A program made the translations under genes and the position numbers. The notes beneath the pieces were generated by a model. The model worked only from the letters and a program-made list of their open reading frames with translations. It did not search any database and was not told the DNA's origin. A stretch of 64,000 bases of DNA from Prosapia bicincta (taxonomy: Eukaryota > Arthropoda > Insecta > Hemiptera > Cercopidae): assembly GCA_036971475.1 (NCBI GenBank), contig JBAIZL010000006.1, forward strand, positions 837,501 through 901,500. The letters are read 5' to 3'. Of this stretch, positions 41,295-45,135 are shown in pieces; the stretch's first letter is position 1, and every line of letters begins with the position of its first letter.

Positions 41295-42354
41295 TTATTG
41301 AACACACTTGAAATAAATAAACTTATAAAAATTATTGTGTAGGATTAAATAAAATTTTATTTTGTATTATTTTAATTATACTTAAGATTTGTTCAGGATC
41401 CCCCATGAAGGCAAGATTGCTTTTGGACAGTTGAAGCAAGGAGAGTTGTGTCTCCAGAGTAATAGTGAATCTACCAGAGTAAGTCTTGCTAGATGCGATG
41501 CAGAAGATTCCCCCCCACAGACATGGTCGTACTCACTCGACACTAAAGAAGTACAGAACAGATTGAAGAAATGTCTTACTTTTCAGAACCATACGCTTGT
41601 TCTGAAGCAATGTGTTGGTTCGACCACTCAGGTCAGTTGTGCTAAGTACAGGTTTTACACTTGAAGCTGAATTTAACGATATTTTACTCATATTTGTCAG
41701 AAAGATTGGTAGTAAACATTTTTAAAAAAAGAAGCATGGATAGTAAAAACCTGGAAAATGTCTACTTATTTACAAGCTTTATATTATGTTCTTCAATAAA
41801 CTCTTCTCAGTCTTTACAGTATTGGGAGTGAATTTTACACTGGGTAAAACCATGCTGCAGGTAATTTTGTAGAAGCACCTTTCTGTTCTGTTAGCTTTAA
41901 TTTTCTTTCAATTCCGTTAGGAGGAGGATTTCAAAGAAGATAATTTTAGACCAGAGGTAGGTGAAACCCATTAATGTGAAGCGGTTTTCCATGTACTTTA
42001 TATGCATATAACCTTTCTGTTTAATTAATATCACGAAAAAACCAGGACTGCTCTTACAACAAAAATTGTGTTAAAGTTTTGAAATATTTTAGAAAGTAAT
42101 GTGTAAACTAGCTTAGTTACCAGGTTTATGATTTTTTTCTGTATAAACATCATTAGTTATTACAGCGAAATATTGTTACATTATTTCAGAAATGGCTGAG
42201 ATCAGCACGAACCTTAAAAACAATAGACAAATCGCACTGCATTGAATCAAGACAAACATTACAAGAAACATCAGTTCTCTTGTTTCCCTGCAGAATTGGA
42301 GCTATGACTCAGTCATGGGATTTTTCATTTGAGATAGCAGAACAAGAAGAATAG
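3023..42354 (+). CDS. Pgant2: GALNT2/Pgant2-like polypeptide N-acetylgalactosaminyltransferase (14 exons)
   Basis: This Golgi type II membrane enzyme family transfers GalNAc from UDP-GalNAc to Ser/Thr and so starts mucin-type O-glycosylation. I assembled the exons by GT/AG sites and codon phase: 3023-3169, 12414-12559, 16745-16846, 19870-19937, 22331-22396, 32660-32781, 32872-32959, 34017-34095, 35099-35202, 36917-37043, 38291-38383, 40002-40085, 41397-41631, 42190-42354. The product is about 541 aa. Residues 10-28 form a signal anchor, the catalytic domain runs from about 100 to 400, and the ricin-type lectin from about 415 to 541. Visible motifs are EIILVDDYS, the metal-binding DSH (198-200), WGAES (302-306), CSRVGH (325-330), AEVWMD and QxW repeats. 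Similarity in stem, catalytic and lectin parts is closest to GALNT2. Odd residues: WGAES instead of WGGEN, FINEA instead of FHNEA, VFAKK instead of VFRK, and CLQ instead of CLD in the lectin. The assembly is by eye, without transcript support. Confidence 0.9.
3718..4427. mobile_element. Penelope-like element foldback, GIY-YIG 3' ends in inverted arms
   Basis: Two arms of about 320 bp (3718-4040 and 4103-4427) are inverted copies. Between them lies a run of 42 T (4061-4102). Read outward, each arm encodes the tail of a PLE GIY-YIG endonuclease; the right arm gives [10 protein letters not shown] and KSHILFNN. Each arm also has a hammerhead-like core, as CTGATGA...GAAAACG. Confidence 0.75.
4313..4352 (+). 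ncRNA. Hammerhead-like motif in PLE terminus
   Basis: CTGATGA, one extra base, a 5-bp helix (GATCG/CGATC), then GAAA and a short segment ending GTC. No helix I pairing is obvious, so this copy is probably degenerate. An inverted partner lies at 3793-3832 on the minus strand. Confidence 0.4.
4790..5690. repeat. GC-rich minisatellite, 70-bp unit, about 13 copies
   Basis: CCGGTCTGGCGAGCGGGACG blocks recur at 70-base steps (4934, 5004, 5074, 5144, 5214 and so on), each with a CTCGAGAAGCTCCTTAAT block. It lies in intron 1 of the Pgant2-like gene and is strikingly GC-rich against its AT-rich surroundings. The short frames inside are repeat artefacts. Confidence 0.92.
5691..6847. other. Intron 1 segment, no gene seen
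   Basis: Mostly unique sequence. At 6655-6790 there is a degenerate repeat (ATATTGGAAACAAC...CCTAAGATTA...) with a second copy at 57245-57345; it resembles a PLE terminal fragment. Confidence 0.35.
6848..7250. mobile_element. Foldback element, family E, copy 1
   Basis: The hairpin arms contain CAGACGCGTTTCGCACTAGG and CAATGCTGTGAGTCACGGAC with their reverse complements, bordered by TTGTACATCTTGAGGTTTT and TTTGGTTTCAACTTGGCAA. Other copies are at 9075-9492, 20120-20290, 47216-47432 and 53150-53402. Copy 1 is inverted relative to copy 2, including about 120 bp of side sequence. No coding capacity. Confidence 0.75.
7966..8690. repeat. Complex (TG)n/(CG)n low-complexity array
   Basis: Alternating purine-pyrimidine tracts of TG, CG and GTAC fill the stretch. 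The two halves (about 7970-8230 and 8290-8690) repeat the same order of blocks, such as GTATGTGGGGGAGGGGCGCG at 8180 and 8513, so the array has been duplicated. Long frames on both strands are artefacts. Confidence 0.9.
9075..9492. mobile_element. Foldback element, family E, copy 2
   Basis: Same hairpin as copy 1 in inverted orientation, including the flank that contains AGAGTTAGATTCCATTAAAA. The 5' border is CTGCACTTTTTG and the 3' border is AAAACCTAAAGATGTAACAT. Confidence 0.7.
10380..10584 (+). mobile_element. PLE terminal fragment with hammerhead-like motif, cut by a hAT insertion
   Basis: The fragment ends where the hAT element begins. It holds the best hammerhead-like motif in the window (10511-10553). 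Its left limit is uncertain. Confidence 0.5.
10511..10553 (+). ncRNA. Hammerhead ribozyme-like motif (PLE type)
   Basis: Helix I is CCTT/AAGG (10511-10514 with 10550-10553). Next come CTGATGA (10515-10521), one extra T, helix II GCTAAC/GTTGGC with loop TGT, and GAAA (10538-10541). A palindromic ATGTACAT forms helix III, and the cleavage-site C is at 10549. PLE hammerheads are known to have tiny palindromic helix III and to act as dimers. The extra base before helix II departs from the strict consensus, so activity is unproven. Confidence 0.6.
11044..11126 (+). pseudogene. hAT transposase C-terminal dimerisation fragment
   Basis: [13 protein letters not shown] matches the conserved LP.S.A..ER.FS motif at the C-terminus of hAT transposases. 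Nothing else of the enzyme remains, and the frame runs into a microsatellite. Confidence 0.75.
11131..11193. repeat. (CG)n(CA)n(TA)n microsatellite
   Basis: Pure dinucleotide tracts in succession, inside the hAT element. Confidence 0.95.
11370..11645. repeat. AT-rich foldback with extra direct copy
   Basis: 11370-11427 (CTACAATAAATATTAGTC...CCTCAAATAAAG) is inverted at 11453-11509. A third copy lies at 11593-11645. Probably a MITE; no target duplication identified. Confidence 0.65.
12009..12066. repeat. (TA)n microsatellite
   Basis: About 29 TA units in intron 1. Confidence 0.97.
12140..12270. repeat. Short foldback, PLE-like
   Basis: AAGAGTTTACTCAAAAC and its inverse GTTTTGAGTAAACTCTT flank a segment with CGCTGAGGAAGAC on the minus strand, which resembles a decayed hammerhead core. 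Confidence 0.45.
12414..12559 (+). CDS. Pgant2: Pgant2-like exon 2: stem and pre-catalytic region
   Basis: Acceptor TTTTCAG precedes 12414 and donor GTAATT follows 12559. The exon encodes 48 residues plus two bases. The segment [18 protein letters not shown] matches the conserved stem stretch just before the catalytic domain of GALNT2 proteins. Phase joins exactly to the cysteine codon of exon 3. Confidence 0.85.
12641..12866. repeat. Foldback element (family with TGAGGACGGCC)
   Basis: The arms contain AATTGTTGAGGACGGCC and its inverse, and CACTTGTCTATAGCAAG with its inverse. The same blocks recur in the hairpins at 22800-23340 and 23430-23600, so it belongs to the same PLE-derived family. 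Confidence 0.6.
13500..13570. repeat. (TA)n microsatellite
   Basis: Long pure TA tract in intron 2. Confidence 0.97.
13600..13900 (+). repeat. Interspersed repeat R1, partial copy with TA expansion
   Basis: Shares TTCTATTAGCTCACACTC, TTTTCAATCGTTAATAAAAT and GATGTTAATACAGTTTTTTC with the R1 copies at 2234-2890 (inverted) and 62140-62340. A (TA)n tract at 13709-13760 has expanded inside it. Confidence 0.6.
13900..14956. other. Intron 2 segment, nothing recognised
   Basis: AT-rich sequence without coding or transposon signatures that I can support. Confidence 0.35.
14957..15568. mobile_element. PLE foldback, family B
   Basis: Arms 14957-15250 and 15262-15568 are near-perfect inverted copies. 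The right arm encodes the PLE endonuclease tail with [20 protein letters not shown]. Outer ends carry the palindrome AACGATCGTT next to a TTTTGAAA block. A decayed relative is at 37190-37600. Confidence 0.75.
15569..16744. other. Intron 2 segment with a short PLE-like fragment
   Basis: Mostly unrecognised. At 16435-16560 CACTGATGAAGATGGCTTAG lies between inverted TTTATGAAAAAC-type ends, resembling a decayed PLE terminal hairpin. Confidence 0.35.
16745..16846 (+). CDS. Pgant2: Pgant2-like exon 3: start of catalytic domain
   Basis: The exon encodes the conserved cysteine and the first beta strand, with [13 protein letters not shown] (family FHNEARS). The family histidine, which lies near the uridine site, is isoleucine here. 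Acceptor AACAG, donor GTGAGT. Confidence 0.92.
16857..17937 (+). mobile_element. Chimeric mariner-superfamily remnant
   Basis: The ends GGGTGATTACC and GGTTATCACCC are inverted and sit next to TA. The plus strand at 17297-17563 encodes the transposase C-terminal third, with [20 protein letters not shown] and [13 protein letters not shown]. The left half (about 16870-17110) instead encodes a C-terminal tail on the minus strand, with [16 protein letters not shown]. The element is thus two inverted 3' halves and cannot encode a full enzyme. Confidence 0.75.
17297..17563 (+). pseudogene. Mariner-family transposase C-terminal fragment
   Basis: [13 protein letters not shown] corresponds to the region holding the last catalytic Asp (SPDLTPLDFFLWG in relatives), followed by KSKVY and QELKEAI. 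The catalytic core before it is missing or damaged. Confidence 0.75.
17938..19869. other. Intron 3 segment, nothing recognised
   Basis: AT-rich. A 75-codon frame at 18913-19140 has no motif I can name and is not flanked by usable splice context; I do not call it a gene. Confidence 0.35.
19870..19937 (+). CDS. Pgant2: Pgant2-like exon 4: UDP-binding strand
   Basis: It encodes [20 protein letters not shown] followed by SDD; EIILVDD is a hallmark of the GALNT family. Acceptor TTTCAG, donor GTAAGT. Confidence 0.93.
20120..20290. mobile_element. Foldback family E, copy 3 (truncated)
   Basis: Keeps TTGTACATCTTGAGGTTTT, CTTGGCAAAAAAACT and GCGTTTCGCGCTAGGTCAGC but lacks the second arm. It ends in a G12 run. 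Confidence 0.65.
20300..22330. other. Intron 4 segment, nothing recognised
   Basis: Contains frames of 105 codons (plus, 21079-21396) and 77 codons (minus, 21621-21854) without motifs I recognise. They may be decayed transposon sequence on the minus strand. Confidence 0.3.
22331..22396 (+). CDS. Pgant2: Pgant2-like exon 5
   Basis: This 66-base exon encodes [20 protein letters not shown] plus the start of EGL. The run EDG...VR.LRN..REGL fits the GALNT2 family exactly. Acceptor TTTTAG, donor GTTAGT. Confidence 0.92.
22676..22716 (-). ncRNA. Hammerhead ribozyme-like motif (PLE type)
   Basis: On the minus strand, helix I is CCT/AGG. Then follow CTGAGGA, one extra T, helix II GATTGC/GCAATC with loop TAT, GAAA, and palindromic ATGTACAT. 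The cleavage position base is A. The layout is the same as at 10511-10553 on an unrelated backbone. Confidence 0.55.
22919..23335 (-). pseudogene. PLE GIY-YIG endonuclease remnant
   Basis: An open 138-codon frame holds [20 protein letters not shown], then [11 protein letters not shown] and [15 protein letters not shown]. These match the C-terminal GIY-YIG nuclease and tail of Penelope-like retroelements. No reverse transcriptase precedes it, so it is a 5'-truncated copy. Confidence 0.8.
24135..25100 (-). repeat. BEL/Pao LTR (3' LTR of the element)
   Basis: 966 bp. A polypurine-like stretch GGTGGGCGG precedes it on the minus strand. Short frames inside it are duplicated in the other LTR and are not genes. 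Confidence 0.9.
25422..27770 (-). CDS. BEL/Pao Gag-protease polyprotein fused to integrase fragment
   Basis: A 782-residue uninterrupted frame. A Gag-like region (DUF1759 type) starts near residue 110 with [16 protein letters not shown]. Zinc-knuckle-like Cys/His clusters lie at about 423-490 ([30 protein letters not shown]). The retropepsin motif DPGSQ is near 555, LILGSDVF near 657 and FFGWIISG near 687. The last 30 residues, with [20 protein letters not shown], match the integrase N-terminal region. Between protease and integrase the whole RT/RNase H part is absent. The copy looks like a non-autonomous derivative that depends on a full element in trans. The start is the first Met after the 5' LTR leader. 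Confidence 0.88.
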   Translation of the reverse strand: MLKMAINTEYYFSKLSNIIQDLEQVIDIIAENDIPTGLISEIRRIHGNFIDTYEYMEKSFEHEVAETAEKAFQLKAKFQLLYLPILAKCPGIIKSEEKEISPANLTNNCISLPSLQVPTFSGNNSEWTDFITMFDSMIHSNANLTAVQKFQYLKSTLKGDALAIITGLTISDNNYAIAYNALRNRYANPRRLADHYFKQIQEFKSMQTASHSELNRFLTAHSNAVCALKAINLPDLADFLLFQMAVNNLDPKTRLNFETRLGTNTMPTYRSLNDFVTEQARAMELLNQPSTSTAASTSQQPQLSVSSVNEPDLSNTPPESPTPPLEYPTKLMTLISTTAATTSNPADYADEAAQLNEGHHRSTMHHTARTQPQALRPPVISQRIQFNRRAPAPQPSPLVRQNLPRPRLPIRPTNPPRNDPSAAQCFYCSAIHNIFCCPDFLKLKTQERRESIRHMQRCFNCFGTHYQNKCRSLKTCKHCNGNHHSLLHDSNSALPQRPCTHRHPNSANDCNHSTTNGKPLASADKTNVASALLGTAQVIVNDHFGNPHILRAIIDPGSQVSVITKPATAMLSLPTRKSNVSLVGVASQTTHISEYVSLQISSRYASNFKLDVEAAVLPHITDPLPSIALTPSIHARYSHLQLADPHFDTPAQIDLILGSDVFNRSLINEPQTIIKGQPAALNTFFGWIISGSLPDHLCRQPHAFTTRLDARYTPARRSMERKEVIRTIKDTQRYKNLPKGTTTSGPVRRFNHITESLRPLVEASGMLMVGGRVHQPSRNHPF
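27870..28835 (-). repeat. BEL/Pao LTR (5' LTR of the element)
   Basis: 966 bp, same length as and apparently identical to the other LTR. On the minus strand it is followed by TGGTCCTCCGGGCCGGAT, a leader/primer-site type sequence common in BEL elements. Confidence 0.9.
28836..29825. other. Intron 5 segment, nothing recognised
   Basis: Short direct repeats around TTGATATAAACRTTTCTTGG flank the BEL insertion (24080 and 28870). Otherwise no feature. Confidence 0.35.
29834..30006. mobile_element. Foldback element with TTTCGGTCACTTGACCATTG
   Basis: Arms of about 75 bp with TTGTGTGATGAGGCACC and GGTCACTTGACCATTG meet at an A13 run. The same arm sequence borders the hairpin at 40470-41035. Both are bounded by TA tracts. 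Confidence 0.7.
30060..30117. repeat. (TA)n microsatellite
   Basis: Pure TA tract between the foldback and a Tigger element. Confidence 0.95.
30118..31464 (-). mobile_element. Pogo/Tigger-type DNA transposon, decayed
   Basis: The ends CAGTAATACCCCATACTTA and CAGTAATACCTCGACTTAC are inverted. The minus strand holds several transposase pieces in broken frames. Confidence 0.75.
31030..31400 (-). pseudogene. Tigger transposase pieces
   Basis: The pieces [20 protein letters not shown] and [20 protein letters not shown] lie in two minus-strand frames. They match the conserved RTF...KE....G.KA.K.R.T and ENPRALK stretches of Tigger transposases, with frame breaks. Confidence 0.8.
32000..32140 (+). 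repeat. Interspersed repeat R1, partial copy
   Basis: Shares TTTAAAACCTGTAGTGAATG and TGATGTAGCACAGTTTTTTT-type sequence with the 13.8-kb and 62.3-kb copies. Confidence 0.5.
32128..32225 (-). repeat. Possible tRNA-derived SINE head
   Basis: The minus strand has an A-box-like TTGGCTAAGAGC and a B-box-like GTTTGAATCC with tRNA-like spacing. No full tRNA cloverleaf is convincing. Confidence 0.3.
32660..32781 (+). CDS. Pgant2: Pgant2-like exon 6: DxH metal-binding motif
   Basis: It encodes [19 protein letters not shown] followed by [18 protein letters not shown] (residues 198-200) is the Mn2+/UDP-GalNAc binding DxH motif and is intact. Acceptor TTTTTAG, donor GTAAGC. It follows a 10.3-kb intron that holds a PLE and the BEL/Pao element. 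Confidence 0.95.
32872..32959 (+). CDS. Pgant2: Pgant2-like exon 7
   Basis: It encodes the strand [17 protein letters not shown] and then DYIKGG, matching the family segment V.P.ID.I....F.Y...... GGF. The exon lies 90 bases after exon 6. Acceptor TTCCAG, donor GTAAAT. Confidence 0.94.
33116..33772 (+). mobile_element. PLE remnant between inverted ends, family D
   Basis: Inverted arms 33116-33194 and 33693-33772 contain GACCAGACTTTTTGT and CTAAAAGTTGTTAAAT. Between them is a plus-strand GIY-YIG frame. It lies in intron 7 of the Pgant2-like gene. Confidence 0.75.
33185..33637 (+). pseudogene. PLE GIY-YIG endonuclease remnant
   Basis: An open frame encodes [29 protein letters not shown] and then [15 protein letters not shown]...FYVG is the GIY-YIG signature, with the upstream CxxC typical of PLEs. 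The reverse transcriptase is missing (5' truncation). Confidence 0.85.
34017..34095 (+). CDS. Pgant2: Pgant2-like exon 8
   Basis: It encodes [20 protein letters not shown] and then RTSPV, matching the family GGFDWNL.F.W segment. Acceptor CAACAG, donor GTAAGT. Confidence 0.94.
34462..34701 (-). pseudogene. Tigger/pogo transposase fragment
   Basis: [20 protein letters not shown], then [18 protein letters not shown] matches the DDE region (LDNAP.H, LIQPMD) of Tigger transposases. A terminal-repeat-like CAGTGGAGTCTCGAAAATCC (minus strand) lies at about 34785-34804. The left end is not found. In intron 8. Confidence 0.8.
35099..35202 (+). CDS. Pgant2: Pgant2-like exon 9: Gal/GalNAc-T motif
   Basis: It encodes [20 protein letters not shown] followed by [12 protein letters not shown]. 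The family motif here is D...D.WGGEN.E. Glu305 is kept, while G and N of GGEN are A304 and S306. Acceptor TTTCAG, donor GTAAGT. Confidence 0.93.
35846..35906. repeat. (TA)n microsatellite
   Basis: Directly abuts the PLE terminal hairpin to the right. Confidence 0.95.
35907..36197. mobile_element. PLE terminal hairpin, family F
   Basis: Arms of about 125 bp containing GACTAGGAGACTGACAGAC and ACACAGTGGTC with their inverses, flanked on both sides by long TA tracts. A single arm of the same family is at 59480-59612. The GAGACTGACAGACTTACC end is shared with the PLE at 57791-59310. Confidence 0.8.
36198..36256. repeat. (TA)n microsatellite
   Basis: Second TA tract flanking the hairpin. Confidence 0.95.
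36300..36480 (-). repeat. Interspersed repeat R1, partial inverted copy
   Basis: The reverse complement carries TTCTATTAGCTCACACTCTC and the following R1 blocks. Confidence 0.55.
36917..37043 (+). CDS. Pgant2: Pgant2-like exon 10: CSRVGH motif
   Basis: It encodes [20 protein letters not shown], then [13 protein letters not shown]. His330 corresponds to the third metal ligand. The arginine after VF in the flexible UDP-contacting loop is alanine, while the HPY of that loop is kept. Acceptor GTTAG, donor GTAAGG. Confidence 0.94.
37190..37600 (-). mobile_element. Decayed PLE 3' end, family B
   Basis: The minus strand keeps [15 protein letters not shown], related to the tail at 14957-15568. At the outer end it has TTTTGAATCAC next to AACGATTGTT. 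Confidence 0.6.
37685..37830. repeat. Foldback, family C type
   Basis: AATAATAAATACACAAAAA...TTAACCACA and its inverse meet at about 37755. Confidence 0.65.
38291..38383 (+). CDS. Pgant2: Pgant2-like exon 11: end of catalytic domain
   Basis: It encodes [20 protein letters not shown] and then [16 protein letters not shown] is a strong family hallmark. Acceptor TTTTTCAG, donor GTATGG. Confidence 0.94.
38849..39448. mobile_element. Possible pogo/Tigger MITE
   Basis: The left end CAGTAGACTCTTGCTGTTCG and right end (reverse strand) CTGTGGTTCCTCGTTATTCG are imperfect inverted repeats next to TA. No transposase recognised inside. Confidence 0.4.
40002..40085 (+). CDS. Pgant2: Pgant2-like exon 12: linker to lectin domain
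   Basis: It encodes [20 protein letters not shown] followed by ENVFTEL, matching the family segment LR..L.CK.F.WYLENVYPEL. Acceptor TTGTTCAG, donor GTGAGT. Confidence 0.94.
40470..41035. mobile_element. Nested foldback (outer TTGACCATTG arms, inner PLE-like hairpin)
   Basis: The outer arms match the 29834-30006 foldback. The inner hairpin (about 40630-40920) has CGTCAATGCTAGATGAGATT and CTAGCGAAACGT, typical of PLE termini. A TA tract follows on the right. Confidence 0.65.
41042..41082. repeat. (TA)n microsatellite
   Basis: Abuts the PLE terminal fragment at 41083. Confidence 0.95.
41083..41262. mobile_element. PLE terminal fragment, same family as 57791-59310
   Basis: Near-identical to 57791-57955 (GGACTTGATAGGAGACTGAC through CAGTCAAGAAAGAG), with TA tracts on both sides. 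It contains CTGAAGA...GAAA on the minus strand (41193-41223). It sits only 105 bp before Pgant2-like exon 13. Confidence 0.8.
41397..41631 (+). CDS. Pgant2: Pgant2-like exon 13: ricin-type lectin, alpha and beta repeats
   Basis: It encodes the start of the lectin domain with [13 protein letters not shown]. It holds the alpha repeat QTW (450-452), the beta repeat CLT (468-470) and the Gln of the beta QxW at the last codon. The alpha CLD is CLQ, so the aspartate that normally binds GalNAc is absent. Acceptor GTTCAG, donor CAG|GTCAGT. A readthrough frame stops a few codons later, at about 41662. Confidence 0.93.
41921..41956 (+). CDS. Candidate 36-base microexon in Pgant2-like gene (probably unused)
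   Basis: It is flanked by CCGTTAG and GTAGGT, is open in phase 0, and would add [12 protein letters not shown]. Inclusion keeps the frame but splits the Q and KW of the beta-repeat QxW. Joining 41631 directly to 42190 restores QKW as in GALNT2. I therefore think it is a decoy or a rare alternative exon. Confidence 0.25.
42190..42354 (+). CDS. Pgant2: Pgant2-like exon 14: lectin gamma repeat and stop
   Basis: It encodes 54 residues and a TAG stop. It holds KW of the beta QxW, the gamma repeat CIE (CLD in GALNT2) and QSWDF near the C-terminus. Acceptor ATTTCAG. Confidence 0.94.
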   Translation, partial: KWLRSARTLKTIDKSHCIESRQTLQETSVLLFPCRIGAMTQSWDFSFEIAEQEE

Positions 42355-42363
42355 CTTTGTTAA

Positions 42364-42377
42364 AATAAATTAATAAA
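42364..42377 (+). terminator. Poly(A) signals of the Pgant2-like gene
   Basis: Two AATAAA hexamers (42364-42369 and 42372-42377) lie 10-23 bases past the stop. They imply a very short 3' UTR if used. Confidence 0.5.
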
Positions 42378-42870
42378 AGTATTGTTTCAATTTAGGGATC
42401 ATTCTAGTCTATGCACAAATTTATAGTTTTTTTTATAGTTATTATTGAACTAAACAATCTTGACATATAATACATATAGATCTGATTATGTTGTTTATGC
42501 AAAACTACTTCACTTGGAATTTTTATAATTTGAGTAACTTGTGTGATAGTTAAACATAAAAATAAAATTAATGTTTATTATAAAAATATGTAAATTCTTT
42601 AACCGCTTGCCGCCAAACCAATCAGTTGTTCTACTAGATGTTATAAGGACATTATAAAATAAAAGATCCAGCGCCTTACAGATAAGATTTACACACTGGT
42701 AGATGCAATTCTGCATCCTGCATTATCCTGTATAAATAAGGTAATATAGCTTATAGCTTTGAAAATAGAAATGAAAAGCCAATTTTTATGACGAGTGAAA
42801 ATATTACAGTTGATAATTTATTTATTTTCCGTTCCCACTTAATCAATTTTATTTAAAATAAATAAACCGG

Positions 42871-43590
42871 GTGATGCAGAAAGTCATTAGAAATATTTAA
42901 AAAAATTATGAAAACTTCTGCTCATGTCATAAAAATTAAAAATTTTGGAAAATAGCAATTCCCCCTCTACGGCACTCATAAAATGTTACTAATTCAAAGT
43001 TTTGGCTTTATTTTTTTGACATAGTAATTCGCAAAATACCTAGAAATGTAATTAAACTTGCTGTTGACTCTTAAAAATTAAAAATTTTGGAAAAAAATTT
43101 ACTCTAACAAAGCGCTGCTAGCATCATGTTTCACACGACACACAAACTTTATATAATAATAAAACTCGCACACAGCTCTTATTTTTTTGCGACAGTAAGT
43201 GGCAAAATTATTCAGAAGGATGAAAGAAACACTTACAGACACTAATCCCACACACAAAACATAAAATATTTACACAGTTTCTATTTATAACTTTGGCCTA
43301 AAAATGATATAACTTATACCGCAGAGCACTGTAGAACTGAAGTACTCAAGTCGATTTTTTTCAAAATTTGTATTTTTTTTTTTTTTTTTTGAGTAAACAT
43401 CAAGTTTAATTATATTTTAAGGCATTTTGAGAGTTACTGCATCAAGAAAATTAGGCCAAAATGTTGAATTATTAATGTTTTACGTGTGCCGAGGATGGAG
43501 GAGATTGCTAATTTCCACATTTTTAATTTTGGGGCGTGAGTGCAAGTTTTTATAACTGTTTTCGTATTCCTGATTACTTTCTGCATAGCC
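42871..43590. mobile_element. Foldback element between the two genes
   Basis: Arms of about 200 bp (42871-43070 and 43390-43590) are diverged inverted copies, sharing GATGCAGAAAGT, AATTAAAAAT, CGGCA and TTAAACTTG blocks. A related internal segment is at 43180-43230. No coding capacity; the target duplication is unclear. Confidence 0.65.
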
Positions 43591-43599
43591 AATATAATT

Positions 43600-44465
43600 T
43601 CTTTTGCTAAAATTGATTATGTGGGAATGGGAAATAAATACCGATAATTTCTTTATAAGTACCCATTTTCCGTAATTTATTTTATTGAATCAAAGAAATT
43701 TAGATATGCTGTAGAAATACAAAACATAAATACTACATATGGTTCACAATACTAATGAAATAACATGCTATAAGTTTTGTTTACATTTGGTAATTACATA
43801 ATTACATATCAGAGTCTGCTTTCTTCCAAAGAAGAATATAACATTAAATGTCTTTATACATAGAAACGATACAAAAAAATGAAATTGAAAAGGCATGAAA
43901 AACAATAATTCGCCTTGACAAAAAGCAGCTCAGATGTGGATAGGCTACAGTCAGAATACTCTCTTAAAAACAAGTATTTGTTGACCTTTCCATTGTTCTA
44001 TAGACTCTTGAATGTAGTTGTAGTAAATGCAACAATTATCTTTAAGTAAAACTGATCAAGCAACACCCACAGAAGAGCTTAGTGAATTTAGCAAAACATT
44101 AATGATCAGTCCATATTTGAAATTAAGTGATATGAAAATATCTTCACACAACGAAACATGATATATCAATGGTTTTGTAGAAACTACATCTCAAGGGGCT
44201 TAATTATAGGAGTTCATGGTACAGTCCAGTAAAAAAAAAACAAACAAAACGAGAAATAAGTGGAACCACACATTAGTTGTTCCATAAACCAATTGACTAT
44301 TATTTTATGACCACTTCAACCCACTACATATCACCACTTTTTTATTATTAAGTTCTCCTAGTACGTAAAATTTGTTAATGAAAAATATTGTCTCAAATGA
44401 AAAAGATTTTAGATGTTAAAATTAATCTTATTATTCGTGTATTTTTATTGCTTTCTATTTAGTTA
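43600..44465. other. Intergenic between converging genes, nothing recognised
   Basis: AT-rich; likely includes the IARS2 3' UTR or downstream region on the minus strand. Confidence 0.3.
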
Positions 44466-44706
44466 AATCTTTGCACTGCGAAAACAAGAACACTTCTATA
44501 ACATGACACTCTGAAGCTGTGTGATCAGACTTACGTTAATGCCGCATCTACTCCGAGACTTGCAACACGTCAGCCCTACTACTCTGATGGCTTTCAATAC
44601 ATTTATTCTATCAGTTGTATATAAAGGCCAAGATTATTGCTCTGATGGTCGGAGCTAAAACACATATCAACATTGCCGATTTATATCTGGCAATGGAGTG
44701 CAAAGA
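44466..44706. mobile_element. Possible piggyBac-type MITE
   Basis: Ends CTTTGCACTGCG and GGAGTGCAAAGAG are inverted, with TTAA at the left and TTGA at the right. The interior is GC-richer than its flanks. Confidence 0.45.
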
Positions 44707-44913
44707 GTTGAATAAAATTAAGTGAAACATCTAGAAAAGTGCTCAAATTTTATAGATAGAAAAAAACTATAGTTTCTCAATATCTATAAATTGGCAAGTC
44801 TTGTGGTCAAAAAAGGTTGACAATATAAAAAAAAAAATTTCTGTGATTTACACAAAGGTAACAAATTTTATATTGGATATACAATTAAAATCTATAAGAA
44901 ATAAATTAATAAA

Positions 44914-45135
44914 CTAAGCTTTAACTAATGACTCAAGTACTTGACAACACCTAGAGCACAGTTCATCCTGATCAACTGTTCGGCATCGGCATCGTTTACA
45001 CACAGTTCCATTAGTATTGTCTACTTTTACATCAAACTGTGATGATATTTCTTCACTGTGGCTTAAAGTAACTGATGCAACTTGTAAAATTTCAACCAAC
45101 TCAGAACTGCAACTTTCTTCGTCTTCTTGTAGTAA
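44914..45135 (-). CDS. IARS2: IARS2 last exon: C-terminal zinc finger and stop
   Basis: It encodes 73 residues and [22 protein letters not shown] holds the paired CxxC motifs of the bacterial/mitochondrial IleRS terminal zinc finger. Acceptor ATTTCAG at 45136-45138. No close poly(A) hexamer is obvious; an AATAAA on the minus strand lies near 44341. Confidence 0.9.
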   Translation of the reverse strand, partial: LLQEDEESCSSELVEILQVASVTLSHSEEISSQFDVKVDNTNGTVCKRCRCRTVDQDELCSRCCQVLESLVKA

